The notes beneath the pieces are model-generated. The model was not told the DNA's origin. It made no database searches and saw nothing but the letters and a program-made list of their open reading frames with translations. The position numbers and the translations under genes are program-made. A stretch of DNA of 27,821 nucleotides from a virus, in IMG/VR virus record IMGVR_UViG_3300045131_000175, positions 1 through 27,821 of that record; one strand, written 5' to 3'. This document shows, piece after piece, positions 8,301-14,383 of this stretch; the stretch's first letter is position 1, and each line of letters begins with the position of its first letter.

Positions 8301-8716
8301 ACGAAGATAGTTTGAACGCATGGTTGAAATTCATAATTGGCATTTGCTTTTGTATGATCCTAATGATGATGGCATCGCTGTCGATGTATAGCGTCGTCTT
8401 CACCGTACAACCGATGTCGGGCATGGCTCCAGCGGACAAGCAGTTTTTTCTACTGCTTTCCGATATGTCCAAATACATATTGGGCGCACTGGCCACGTTA
8501 ATTGCGGTGAAAGGCAAAGATCAATTCGTGCCACCAGGCTTGTCAACGGCCAAGGAACGTGAAGAGGCGATGAAGCCGCAAACTCCACCAGCGCCTATGA
8601 CGCCAGCCAAACGTGTAGAGCCAACGATTGAGCCAGTAGCAGCGGCTGCGCCTGTCGTTCTAGGATTTAATGGCAAGCCTGCCCCACCACCCGCAGCACA
8701 ACCGGAGATCGAATGA
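8297..8716 (+). CDS. Two-TM membrane protein with Pro-rich tail (main holin candidate)
   Basis: The 139-aa protein starts at an ATGA overlap and has AAGGTG upstream. Hydrophobic segments lie at residues about 11-36 (FIIGICFCMILMMMASLSMY) and about 54-71 (SDMSKYILGALATLIAVKG), followed by a hydrophilic Pro/Ala-rich tail of about 60 residues. Two membrane spans, a small size and a place between endolysin and spanin genes fit a class II-type holin, although the long Pro-rich tail is more than usual for one. The neighbouring lipoprotein and this membrane protein may be a conserved pair. The membrane topology is clear from the sequence; holin function is inferred from context. The stop overlaps the following ATG. 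Confidence 0.7.
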   Translation: MNEDSLNAWLKFIIGICFCMILMMMASLSMYSVVFTVQPMSGMAPADKQFFLLLSDMSKYILGALATLIAVKGKDQFVPPGLSTAKEREEAMKPQTPPAPMTPAKRVEPTIEPVAAAAPVVLGFNGKPAPPPAAQPEIE

Positions 8717-8871
8717 TGAAATCACTTATTGCACTTATTGCGTTTGTTCCACTTATTGCGTTTGCCGGTGGCGAGATGAAAAAAGTTTGCCACGATGAAA
8801 AGGGTAAGCAGGTTTGCAAAACCATCAAGGTGCATAAAAAATTAGAGGGCACGAAAGTACCGCCTAAATGA
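8713..8871 (+). CDS. 52-aa secreted cationic peptide
   Basis: The ATG at 8713 overlaps the upstream TGA, has GGAG five bases before it, and the TGA at 8869 overlaps the Rz start, so both ends are fixed by ATGA junctions. The product begins with a standard signal peptide (MMKSLIALIAFVPLIAFAGG, cleavage likely after AFA). The mature part of about 33 residues is Lys-rich with two Cys (VCHDEKGKQVC), which could form one disulfide in the periplasm. The hydrophobic core is encoded by three near-identical CACTTATTGCR units. I recognise no family. Its position in the lysis cassette suggests a periplasmic helper of lysis or a cell-wall/outer-membrane interacting peptide. Confidence 0.7.
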   Translation: MMKSLIALIAFVPLIAFAGGEMKKVCHDEKGKQVCKTIKVHKKLEGTKVPPK

Positions 8872-9326
8872 ATCCGTATTTCATCGCTGGCAGCGTCTTG
8901 GCCGTAGTGTTCGCCTATGGCGCTGGCCATTGGCAAGGCGACGATGCTGGCCAAGCTAAAGTCCAAGCGCAATGGGACAAGGAAAAAGCCAAACAAATGG
9001 CCGAGTACGCTGAGAATATGCGCTTGGCCAGAGAGAAAGAGCAAGCGCTTCAACAGGGCGCAAATAATTTACGCGAGGAAAAAGACCGTGAAATCCGCAA
9101 TATTAATGCTCGCTCTATTGCCTTGGCTAACAGCCTGCGCAACCGGCCAGAGCGCCCCGCCGAGGGCAGTACCGTGTCCAGTACCGCCAGCGCTTGTAGT
9201 GCAGCCACCGGAGCGCAACTGGCAAAAGGAGATGCAGAATTTCTTGCAGGGTACAGTGCCGACGCAGCCAGCCTCAAAGCAGCCTTAGACCAGTGCGTCA
9301 AGCAGTACGAATCGCTTCGCCATTAA
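8868..9326 (+). CDS. Rz: Rz-like inner-membrane spanin (i-spanin)
   Basis: This 152-aa protein starts at an ATGA overlap with the secreted peptide gene. An N-terminal membrane anchor (NPYFIAGSVLAVVFAYGAG) is followed by a long, charged periplasmic coiled coil (residues about 30-95), rich in Glu/Lys/Gln/Ala. The C-terminal domain has two Cys (SACSAATGAQ and LDQCVKQYE) and the D/E-L-A-x-x-x-A style typical of Rz C-termini. Rz pairs with an outer-membrane lipoprotein (Rz1) and fuses the two membranes after peptidoglycan is cut. The Rz1 gene is embedded in the +1 frame. The stop codon lies in a TTAA shared with the convergent lipoprotein gene. Confidence 0.88.
   Translation: MNPYFIAGSVLAVVFAYGAGHWQGDDAGQAKVQAQWDKEKAKQMAEYAENMRLAREKEQALQQGANNLREEKDREIRNINARSIALANSLRNRPERPAEGSTVSSTASACSAATGAQLAKGDAEFLAGYSADAASLKAALDQCVKQYESLRH
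9088..9288 (+). CDS. Rz1: Rz1-like outer-membrane lipoprotein spanin, fully nested in Rz
   Basis: A second frame inside Rz encodes 66 aa from a GTG at 9088 that is preceded by GAGGAAAA at good spacing. The longer frame that opens upstream at 8917 has no signal peptide and is not used. The product is a textbook o-spanin: signal peptide MKSAILMLALLPWLTAC with lipobox LTAC (Cys 17), then a Pro-rich mature region (SAPPRAVPCPVPPALVVQPP) that would span toward Rz. Full nesting within Rz is the lambda-type arrangement. It ends 38 bases before the Rz stop. The evidence is the combination of lipobox, proline richness, frame and ribosome site. Confidence 0.88.
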   Translation: MKSAILMLALLPWLTACATGQSAPPRAVPCPVPPALVVQPPERNWQKEMQNFLQGTVPTQPASKQP

Positions 9327-9565
9327 TAATACGACGGCCGCGGCGCGCAAGTAACATCGACAACAACGTCGGATGTGCGCCCTGAAATCTTTCGCTTGGC
9401 CAGTATCATCACGGCTCTGGTGCGATTAGATTCACAATCTTGAATAGCCATAATGACCTCATTGCGGCTCATAGCTTGAACTTCTTTTTCTACTGTCAAC
9501 GATGTGTTTGGCATATCGAATGTTGAACAGCCAGTTAGAAAAAGTAATGGCAATAGTTTTTTCAT
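9323..9565 (-). CDS. Small lipoprotein, last gene of the leftward operon
   Basis: The 80-aa product has a very short signal peptide and the lipobox LFLTGC (Cys 13), then a hydrophilic mature domain with two more Cys (IQDCESNRTRAVMILAKRK, VVVDVTCAPRPSYY). An Arg/Thr pattern of this type (QDCxxNRTRAxxIxAKR) looks like a conserved small phage lipoprotein of unknown role. An AGAGAG ribosome site precedes the ATG. It is convergent with Rz and the two genes share a TTAA as both stop codons, with no terminator between them. As an early lipoprotein it could act at the outer membrane, for example in superinfection exclusion, but that is a guess. Confidence 0.75.
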   Translation of the reverse strand: MKKLLPLLFLTGCSTFDMPNTSLTVEKEVQAMSRNEVIMAIQDCESNRTRAVMILAKRKISGRTSDVVVDVTCAPRPSYY

Positions 9566-9579
9566 GATTTCTCTCTTTT

Positions 9580-9768
9580 TTAGTGGTTAATTATTTTTTC
9601 AATACCTTGCGCACAACGCATACGAAACTCAGCCCATTTTTTCATAAACTTTGGGTCTTCTGATGGTGGTAGCCAGTTGTAATTAGCACGCCAACGAATC
9701 GTTACATCGGTGGTTGATGGCGTGTAAATGTAATGGTCGCCCATGCTCATGTTGTTATGCTTCTTCAT
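9580..9768 (-). CDS. Hypothetical small protein
   Basis: Not recognised. The ATG at 9768 is preceded by AGGAGG four bases upstream and gives 62 aa; an in-frame ATG at 9786 with AGGA three bases upstream would add MKTGGK. The sequence is polar and aromatic (GDHYIYTPSTTDVTIRWRA, NYNWLPPSEDPKFMKKW) and looks like a small folded protein with no Cys pair or membrane span. It overlaps the end of the zinc-ribbon gene by 14 bases from the preferred start. It is in the distal, small-gene part of the leftward operon. Confidence is for the gene being real. Confidence 0.6.
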   Translation of the reverse strand: MKKHNNMSMGDHYIYTPSTTDVTIRWRANYNWLPPSEDPKFMKKWAEFRMRCAQGIEKIINH

Positions 9769-10009
9769 CTTGCCTCCTGTCTTCATTTTTCCTGCGGGTA
9801 GTAACCTCTTTCTTTTTCATTAACGCAACCTCCGATTTAGTATAAATAGGTTTTGGCTCGGGTGGTGGTAACAACGCCAGCCAAACTTCGCCGGTATAGG
9901 CAGAAAAACCGCATTTGTGGCATTTACGCAACCGTCTAACACCACCTAATTGTTTCTGAGTCCACGTTACATTCGTCTTTCCACCACAGTCTTTACAGTT
10001 CATTATCAT
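9755..10009 (-). CDS. Zinc-ribbon protein, NrdR/Ogr-like finger
   Basis: This 84-aa protein begins with a clear four-Cys zinc ribbon: CKDCGG, then about 20 residues, then RKCHKCGFSAYTGE. This resembles the N-terminal ribbon of NrdR and small phage transcription regulators. The second half is Pro- and Lys/Arg-rich (PPPEPKPIYTKSEVALMKKK, TTRRKNEDRRQDEE) and probably disordered. It may bind nucleic acid or a host polymerase partner. The start could be Met1 or Met3 (10003). The 5' end overlaps the 34-aa membrane peptide gene, and the 3' end overlaps the next gene. The zinc-ribbon call is good; the specific role is unknown. Confidence 0.7.
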   Translation of the reverse strand: MIMNCKDCGGKTNVTWTQKQLGGVRRLRKCHKCGFSAYTGEVWLALLPPPEPKPIYTKSEVALMKKKEVTTRRKNEDRRQDEEA

Positions 10010-10097
10010 CCATCATCAAATATGCAATTAATCCAGCCACACCAACAGTAATGCCAGCACCTATTAACATCGCTCCAATGGCTGCAATGGCAATCAT
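9993..10097 (-). CDS. 34-aa single-TM microprotein
   Basis: The start ATG overlaps the TGA of the upstream gene (ATGA), and GGAAGGGG lies 5-6 bases before it. The product is almost entirely one membrane helix (MIAIAAIGAMLIGAGITVGV, then AGLIAYLMM) with an acidic C-terminal tail (DDNEL). The 3' end overlaps the zinc-ribbon gene by 17 bases. Without this gene the interval 10010-10093 would be an unexplained gap in a fully packed operon. GxxxG-like spacing (GAMLIGAG) could support self-association. The function is unknown; small membrane peptides of this type in phages act as antiholins, exclusion factors or inhibitors of host membrane proteins. Confidence 0.65.
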   Translation of the reverse strand: MIAIAAIGAMLIGAGITVGVAGLIAYLMMDDNEL

Positions 10098-10390
10098 TTT
10101 TTCCCCTTCCATTGAATCATTTCAACAGATTTCAATTCATTACTCCCTGCATCAAACACCAACGACATATTTGGAAATCGTGCGCCGACATCAATAAACA
10201 ATTCACCGTTCAAAACGTGCGCGTTTAATTCAATCGTGTAGTCAGGTTTAATGCGCAAACGGTATTCCGTTTCTTCATTCCATGTTGGATTGGGTGATTC
10301 TTCCCATGCTTGATGGCGCTTTGAGAATTTCTGAATCTTCGCGCCTTCAGCCCATGCTTTAATTAATTTTGCGTGTTTGTGTTCAGTCAT
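10094..10390 (-). CDS. Hypothetical phage protein
   Basis: The 98-aa protein begins MTEHKHAKLIKAWAEGAKIQ and continues with WEESPNPTWNEETEYRLRIKP, a pattern seen in many small phage proteins of unknown function. The basic N-terminal helix, the W-x-x-x-x-P-x-W motif and the EYRLRIKP strand look like one compact domain. The C-terminal half is beta-rich. A ribosome site AAAGGAGA lies upstream. Its first ten bases, ATGACTGAAC, are shared with two other gene starts in this operon (at 11390 and 11731). Its stop overlaps the start of the 34-aa membrane peptide. Confidence 0.75.
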   Translation of the reverse strand: MTEHKHAKLIKAWAEGAKIQKFSKRHQAWEESPNPTWNEETEYRLRIKPDYTIELNAHVLNGELFIDVGARFPNMSLVFDAGSNELKSVEMIQWKGKK

Positions 10391-10625
10391 TTTTTGTCTC
10401 CTTTAAATACATCATCATTTCAGCATTAAGTTTTGCTTGCGCCCATTTTTGTGGGCCTGATAACTGCATTAGCGCCAGCGAGAATTGCACAAAATTCTGT
10501 AGCTTTTCTAGCTCTTCTTCATCAACTTCACCAGCTTTAATACTTTTAAACACTTGCGCAATACCTATCCTGTTACCGTTAATAATTGCTTCCCAATCGA
10601 AGTTAATCTTTTTTGGCTTGGGCAT
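10383..10625 (-). CDS. Hypothetical helical small protein
   Basis: Not recognised. The 80-aa product is mostly alpha-helical and amphipathic (GIAQVFKSIKAGEVDEEELE, KLQNFVQFSLALMQLSG, AQAKLNAEMMMYLKE). It has no Cys and no membrane span. It could be a small protein-binding or oligomeric helical protein. It overlaps both neighbours (by 8 and 23 bases), as is usual in this operon. The ribosome site is weak (AAAGATAAG), so it may be translated by coupling to the gene before it. Confidence 0.65.
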   Translation of the reverse strand: MPKPKKINFDWEAIINGNRIGIAQVFKSIKAGEVDEEELEKLQNFVQFSLALMQLSGPQKWAQAKLNAEMMMYLKETKND

Positions 10626-10812
10626 GCTTATCTTTCAATGCTTTAGGTATCTTTGGTTTTGGACACCAGCCAATGCAATCATCAGACCAAACACCGATTA
10701 CGCAAACGCCGCCAGGGTTTAATAACAGCATGCTAGTTCCTCGCGGTGGTGGATCAACGTCTGGATCACGAAAGTACAGTTGATCTGTTGTGGATTGTTG
10801 GAACTTATCCAT
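10603..10812 (-). CDS. Hypothetical protein with DPDVDPPPRGT motif
   Basis: The ATG at 10812 overlaps the upstream stop as TGATG, which is preferred over the GTG at 10815; the product is 69 aa. It contains YFRDPDVDPPPRGTSMLLLN, then PGGVCVIGVWSDDCIGWCPKPKIP, a module seen widely in small phage proteins of unknown function and probably one beta-rich domain. The C-terminus is basic (LKDKHAQAKKD). Two close Cys (DDCIGWC) might bind metal. The role cannot be given. Confidence 0.7.
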   Translation of the reverse strand: MDKFQQSTTDQLYFRDPDVDPPPRGTSMLLLNPGGVCVIGVWSDDCIGWCPKPKIPKALKDKHAQAKKD

Positions 10813-11009
10813 CACGCCGCCTTACGATACAACTTTGCCATCAGCGTTTTAACGTCAACAGCTTTCCCCGACCGGTTCATGTAAATGCTTTCGGTTTTGC
10901 GCTCAAAACATGGCTGGCAAATCCATCGGCCACTTGATTTAGTTTTGCGATAAACACCACCAGCTAATTCGCGGGTGCTTTGGCAACTGGTGCAGAATTT
11001 AGTGGTCAT
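10812..11009 (-). CDS. Small treble-clef/zinc-ribbon protein
   Basis: This 65-aa protein has paired CxxC motifs: FCTSCQSTRELAGGVYR, then RWICQPCFERKTESIY, about 23 residues apart, with a basic linker (RKTKSSGR). This is the layout of a small zinc ribbon that binds nucleic acid or protein. The C-terminal part is a short basic helix (VKTLMAKLYRKAA). The start is fixed by an ATGA overlap with the upstream gene and the stop by a TGATG overlap with the downstream gene. It is the second zinc protein of this operon. Its specific role is unknown. Confidence 0.75.
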   Translation of the reverse strand: MTTKFCTSCQSTRELAGGVYRKTKSSGRWICQPCFERKTESIYMNRSGKAVDVKTLMAKLYRKAA

Positions 11010-11191
11010 AGTTTTTTACCATTCGCAATCAATTCATTATCATTTACGCCAATATAAGAACCATCATCAAAATCTAAATAAAAATAATCTGGCGCAGTTG
11101 GACGTTGCCTTATCACGTTAAAAACTCTTGCAGGGTCGCCATCAAACATAACCCTGTCGCCTGGCTTTAGTTCATCAATCCAGCTTGTCAT
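11006..11191 (-). CDS. Hypothetical SH3-like small protein
   Basis: The ATG at 11191 is preceded by AAGGAG five bases upstream and gives 61 aa; the longer frame to 11221 adds ten residues without a ribosome site. The sequence ELKPGDRVMFDGDPARVFNV and DYFYLDFDDGSYIGVNDNEL has the strand pattern of a small SH3-like or KOW-like barrel, common in phage and ribosome-associated proteins. No catalytic residue is evident. The fold is a guess from strand pattern; the gene is well supported by overlaps on both sides. Confidence 0.65.
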   Translation of the reverse strand: MTSWIDELKPGDRVMFDGDPARVFNVIRQRPTAPDYFYLDFDDGSYIGVNDNELIANGKKL

Positions 11192-11390
11192 GATTGCTCC
11201 TTGCCCGTATAGCTCCCGCAATCTTGTTACCGCATTCTGTATGTCGTGGCACTACAGCTTCGGCGGCTTTCGCGCATTCCTCGCGTTCTACCCAAATCAA
11301 ATTCTGAAACTTTTGCAGTTTGTTCATGATGTCAGGCGTAAAGTCAAACCCTGCTTCTTCTATCATGCGCAATAATTTATGTTCAGTCAT
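11175..11390 (-). CDS. Hypothetical small protein
   Basis: The 71-aa product starts MTEHKLLRMIEEAGFDFTPD and has a helical body (IMNKLQKFQNLIWVEREECA, KAAEAVVPRHTECGNKIAGA). The pattern REECAKAAE with a following charged tail containing ARS is often seen in small phage proteins of unknown function. Two Cys are 18 or so residues apart. A strong GGGGGGAG ribosome site precedes the ATG, which overlaps the VRR-NUC gene stop (ATGA). It shares its first ten coding bases with two other genes of the operon. Confidence 0.7.
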   Translation of the reverse strand: MTEHKLLRMIEEAGFDFTPDIMNKLQKFQNLIWVEREECAKAAEAVVPRHTECGNKIAGAIRARSNHDKLD

Positions 11391-11731
11391 TTCTCCCCCC
11401 TAAATTTTATTATTTGCTCTTTCGCTTCTTCTGCTCCTTTGCACACCAGCACCGTGTCGCCAATGCCTCGCAAGTATGTGTGCCAATCTTTTTGTGGTGG
11501 GCTAATCGTTCCACCCTTGATACGTTTCATTTCAACCCACAACCGCCATGCTGGTGCGTATAAGTCTGGAACGCCTGGGCTAACGCCTTCAACCTTTAAT
11601 CGAGCAGCCACCCCAAGGGTGCGTTTCTCGCCATTGGGTATCGCAAAAATTCGCACTTCCGTGTATGTCTGGCGAAACCATTTAACGACTTCGCGTTGTT
11701 CTTCATGCTCGGTTGGGATTCGTTCAGTCAT
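11387..11731 (-). CDS. VRR-NUC domain nuclease
   Basis: The ATG at 11731 has GGAA upstream and overlaps the helicase stop by 8 bases; an in-frame upstream extension to 11803 lies entirely inside the helicase and is rejected. The 114-aa product has the VRR-NUC layout: an early acidic residue in TEHEEQREVVKWF, then SPGVPDLYAP with the catalytic Asp, WVEMKRIKGG with the ExK pair, and SPPQKDW with a motif Gln. Stand-alone phage VRR-NUC proteins are structure-specific nucleases, thought to act on Holliday-like or flap DNA. Directly following a helicase gene, it probably works in recombination or DNA-branch clean-up before packaging. Confidence 0.88.
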   Translation of the reverse strand: MTERIPTEHEEQREVVKWFRQTYTEVRIFAIPNGEKRTLGVAARLKVEGVSPGVPDLYAPAWRLWVEMKRIKGGTISPPQKDWHTYLRGIGDTVLVCKGAEEAKEQIIKFRGEK

Positions 11732-13325
11732 TCCATTTCCTTGATAAGACGCGATAAAACTTGCCTTCTTTTTTGTATGCAATGGTGGTCGGTGGTTTGC
11801 CATGATTCATATACGTAGCAATCTGGTCTAGCTTAGTCACGCCAACCGCAAACAATTCACGACTACCGACACCCGACGCATTGGCCATCTTGGCTAACTC
11901 TCTGACCGCTTTGTCGCCAGCATAACCATCGTGGCGAAGTGGCAGGTACTCGGTAATCGATGGGTCGGATAGATTCTTTGAATAATAGCTGACGGCCAGC
12001 ATTTCTTTGCCACTGGTGTTACTGATGTGCTTGCGCCAATTCCAGCCAGTAATAATCATATCCTTGGCATCCATGCCCATGATGTCGTCGTGGCGCAACG
12101 TCAATGGCTTTGGTACAGATGGCGGGAATTCATGGCCACACGATGGGCACACCTTGATGGATATGGCGCAAAGTTCATGGCACTCGGTGCAAAGTTTGAC
12201 AGGCATTTCACCGTTCCCTGTCCCTGCTTTGTTGGGCGGCTGCACGTTGGTGATCGGGCCATGCGTTTCAACCACTCCCGCAAAATCCAACACCAAGCAA
12301 TGGTCGATGTGGTCTTTGATTCGCATTCCACGACCCGCCATTTGTACGTACAGGCTGGCGCTCATAGTCGGGCGCAGCATGGCGATTAGATCAATATTAG
12401 GAGCATCAAAACCAGTCGTTAAGACATTGGCATTGGTAAGCGCTTTTATTTTCCTTGTTTTAAATTCATGGATGATTCGTTCGCGATCTGTCTTTGATGT
12501 CTCGCCAGTTATACAGGCCGACTTAATTCCTTGATCGCGCAACTCGATGGATACGTTTTTCGCGTGGTTGATACCGGCACAAAAGAATAGCCACGATTGT
12601 CTATCGCCAGCCAAACGAATCACTTCAGCCACAACGCTTTCATTATTCTTCCTTGTATCAACGGCTTTCTGTAATTCGGATTCAATAAACTCGCCGCCGC
12701 GTTTTTTAACATCGCTCGTGTCTAACTTGGTCGTGGTGGTCTTTGACCGCAGCGTGGCCAGATGCCTTTTGTAGATCAACTCCTCGATGCTTACTGGCTC
12801 AATCAGATCGTCGAAGATAGCTGGCTTGTCGGTGATAAGACCATGACCCAAGCGGTACGGCGTGGCTGTTAAGCCGATTACGCGCAACTCTGGATTGATG
12901 ACCTTTAATTCATCCAACAACGTGCGATAGCCACCTTCGTTTTTGTGGCTAATCAAATGGCATTCATCCACAATCACCAAATCAATATGGCCAAGCGCCG
13001 CAGATTTAGTGCGCACCGATTGAATGCCAGCAAAAGTTATCGGCTCGCCTAAATCACGCTTACCAATACCTGCTGAGTAAATGCCCAAGGGCGCACCCAG
13101 CCAATGCTGTCTCATCTTCTCGGCATTTTGCTCGATCAATTCTTTAACGTGCGTCAGCATCAGAATTTTTGTCTCTGGCCATTTCTGCACGGCATCCTTA
13201 CAAAGCGCGGCAACGATGTGGCTCTTACCCGAGCCTGTTGGCAGCACTAAGCACGGATTGCCTTTATTCTTGCCAAACCACTCATAGAGCTGGTTGATGG
13301 TTCGTTGTTGGTAGTCGCGGAGCAT
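11724..13325 (-). CDS. SF2 DEAD/DEAH-type DNA helicase with C-terminal zinc ribbon
   Basis: This 533-aa protein has the superfamily 2 motifs in order: Q-type start RDYQQRTINQLYEWF, Walker A PTGSGKS (residues 29-35), motif II DECH (120-123), motif III TATP (153-156), then a second RecA domain with ITGETSKTDRERIIHEFK, LTTGFDAPNIDLI and QMAGRGMR (motif VI). A zinc ribbon follows (CTECHELCAISIKVCPSCG). This is the phage UvsW/type III restriction-like helicase group, used in recombination, branch migration or origin control. It begins at a TAATG overlap with the exonuclease gene and ends overlapping the VRR-NUC gene, so the three are likely made together. Confidence 0.93.
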   Translation of the reverse strand: MLRDYQQRTINQLYEWFGKNKGNPCLVLPTGSGKSHIVAALCKDAVQKWPETKILMLTHVKELIEQNAEKMRQHWLGAPLGIYSAGIGKRDLGEPITFAGIQSVRTKSAALGHIDLVIVDECHLISHKNEGGYRTLLDELKVINPELRVIGLTATPYRLGHGLITDKPAIFDDLIEPVSIEELIYKRHLATLRSKTTTTKLDTSDVKKRGGEFIESELQKAVDTRKNNESVVAEVIRLAGDRQSWLFFCAGINHAKNVSIELRDQGIKSACITGETSKTDRERIIHEFKTRKIKALTNANVLTTGFDAPNIDLIAMLRPTMSASLYVQMAGRGMRIKDHIDHCLVLDFAGVVETHGPITNVQPPNKAGTGNGEMPVKLCTECHELCAISIKVCPSCGHEFPPSVPKPLTLRHDDIMGMDAKDMIITGWNWRKHISNTSGKEMLAVSYYSKNLSDPSITEYLPLRHDGYAGDKAVRELAKMANASGVGSRELFAVGVTKLDQIATYMNHGKPPTTIAYKKEGKFYRVLSRKWND

Positions 13326-14353
13326 TATCCAACCACCCGCGCATTAAACTCACGACGAAACTCTGTTGCAAACTCGTCAGGGTTGGCGCATACCGCCGGA
13401 TTGGCCAGTATTTCCTTTGAGCCAAAGACATTGGTATCAGGTTCGCCGTTAATCACATCCTTGCCATTGATTACATAAATGGCTTGCCATTCGTTGTCGC
13501 TTTCCTTGCGCTGATATGGCACCAGATCGGGATGCAGTACGTGCGAATCGCAACCCTCGCGCTGCCACTCTGTCGGAATATCGTCAGCATCATGGCGCTC
13601 ACACCGCCACGTTGAATTCTCTAGCGCCGTACTGTTAGCGCACGTTCTGCAATTGGCGTGTTTGGTAATCTTGGACTCAAAACAAAAGTCGTGCGCAGGA
13701 CACCAGCGGCATTGATACCACGTTGGGTCGGCTGATAATGGTTCTGGCATACGATCAGACAAAGCAATGCGCTTGCCTCGCGCTATGGCCTTCTCAGCAA
13801 CGTCTTTATCAAACTTCACTCGCTCAGTGTAGATGCGGTCATCATCCTTGCAAACGGCCACGTACAACGCTCGATCAATCTCAGTACCAGCCATGTAAGT
13901 CTGCATTTGGATAAAATGCTCTGGCTTAGATTCTTCGACACCCTTCTTTTCCACATCGTTAAACGACTTTAAGCTATGGGTTTTAAATTCGGCTACGTGT
14001 TCGGTCTTCGGTGCGCCTGGCACACCTGATTTGATTACACCGTCTAAGCTACCGGATACGTGCGAGCCAAAGGTAACTCTGGATTGGTTGCCGGTCGTGC
14101 GTTGGATGTCAATACCAATGGCACGAAGGTCGCTAACGATTTGCGCTTCCTCAAGATTGCCTCGGCGAAACATTCGCAAAACACGACCGTCAAAGGTTTG
14201 TTGGACTGCCCAACGAAACGACAGCCATAACCAACGGTCGCAAGCGTGACCCAGCGTTGATGCGCCCAAGTGTGGCCGTGGCGGCTCCTGACGGCTTTCG
14301 TGGTGCTTGTCAATCAGGTTGGTGATGCTGTATTCTGGCTCTGGAATTTTCAT
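13325..14353 (-). CDS. Cas4/RecB-like PD-(D/E)XK exonuclease with Fe-S cluster motif
   Basis: The 342-aa protein shows a PD-(D/E)XK core: GSLDGVIKSG (metal Asp), HVAEFKTHSLK (ExK pair) and HFIQMQTYMAG (Q motif). One Cys in the N-terminal part (GHACDRWLW, C38) and a CxxCxxxxxC group after the core (CRWCPAHDFC) give the one-plus-three Cys arrangement of the 4Fe-4S cluster in Cas4 and AddB nucleases. A further Cys set follows (NCRTCANS, WRCERHD, GCDSH), perhaps a zinc site. Phage members of this group resect DNA ends for recombination. An AAGGAG ribosome site precedes the ATG. It lies downstream of a hairpin separating it from the DUF669 gene. Confidence 0.88.
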   Translation of the reverse strand: MKIPEPEYSITNLIDKHHESRQEPPRPHLGASTLGHACDRWLWLSFRWAVQQTFDGRVLRMFRRGNLEEAQIVSDLRAIGIDIQRTTGNQSRVTFGSHVSGSLDGVIKSGVPGAPKTEHVAEFKTHSLKSFNDVEKKGVEESKPEHFIQMQTYMAGTEIDRALYVAVCKDDDRIYTERVKFDKDVAEKAIARGKRIALSDRMPEPLSADPTWYQCRWCPAHDFCFESKITKHANCRTCANSTALENSTWRCERHDADDIPTEWQREGCDSHVLHPDLVPYQRKESDNEWQAIYVINGKDVINGEPDTNVFGSKEILANPAVCANPDEFATEFRREFNARVVG

Positions 14354-14383
14354 GATTCCGATTCTCCTTCGTGTGGACTAGTT

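Noticed and set aside
8917-9087. Upstream extension of the frame that holds Rz1
   Set aside because: The extension is Lys/Arg-rich, has no signal sequence and would bury the lipobox; the GTG at 9088 has a good ribosome site.
9354-9376. Stem-loop near the convergent junction (ACATCGAC with GTCGGATGT)
   Set aside because: It has a bulge, lies inside the lipoprotein gene and has no T run on either strand, so it is not a credible terminator.
11732-11803. N-terminal extension of the VRR-NUC protein
   Set aside because: It lies wholly inside the helicase gene; the ATG at 11731 has a ribosome site and fits the domain start.
12007-12534. Long rightward open frame opposite the helicase gene
   Set aside because: It is a shadow of the helicase; the protein lacks family features and the helicase motifs on the other strand are unmistakable.
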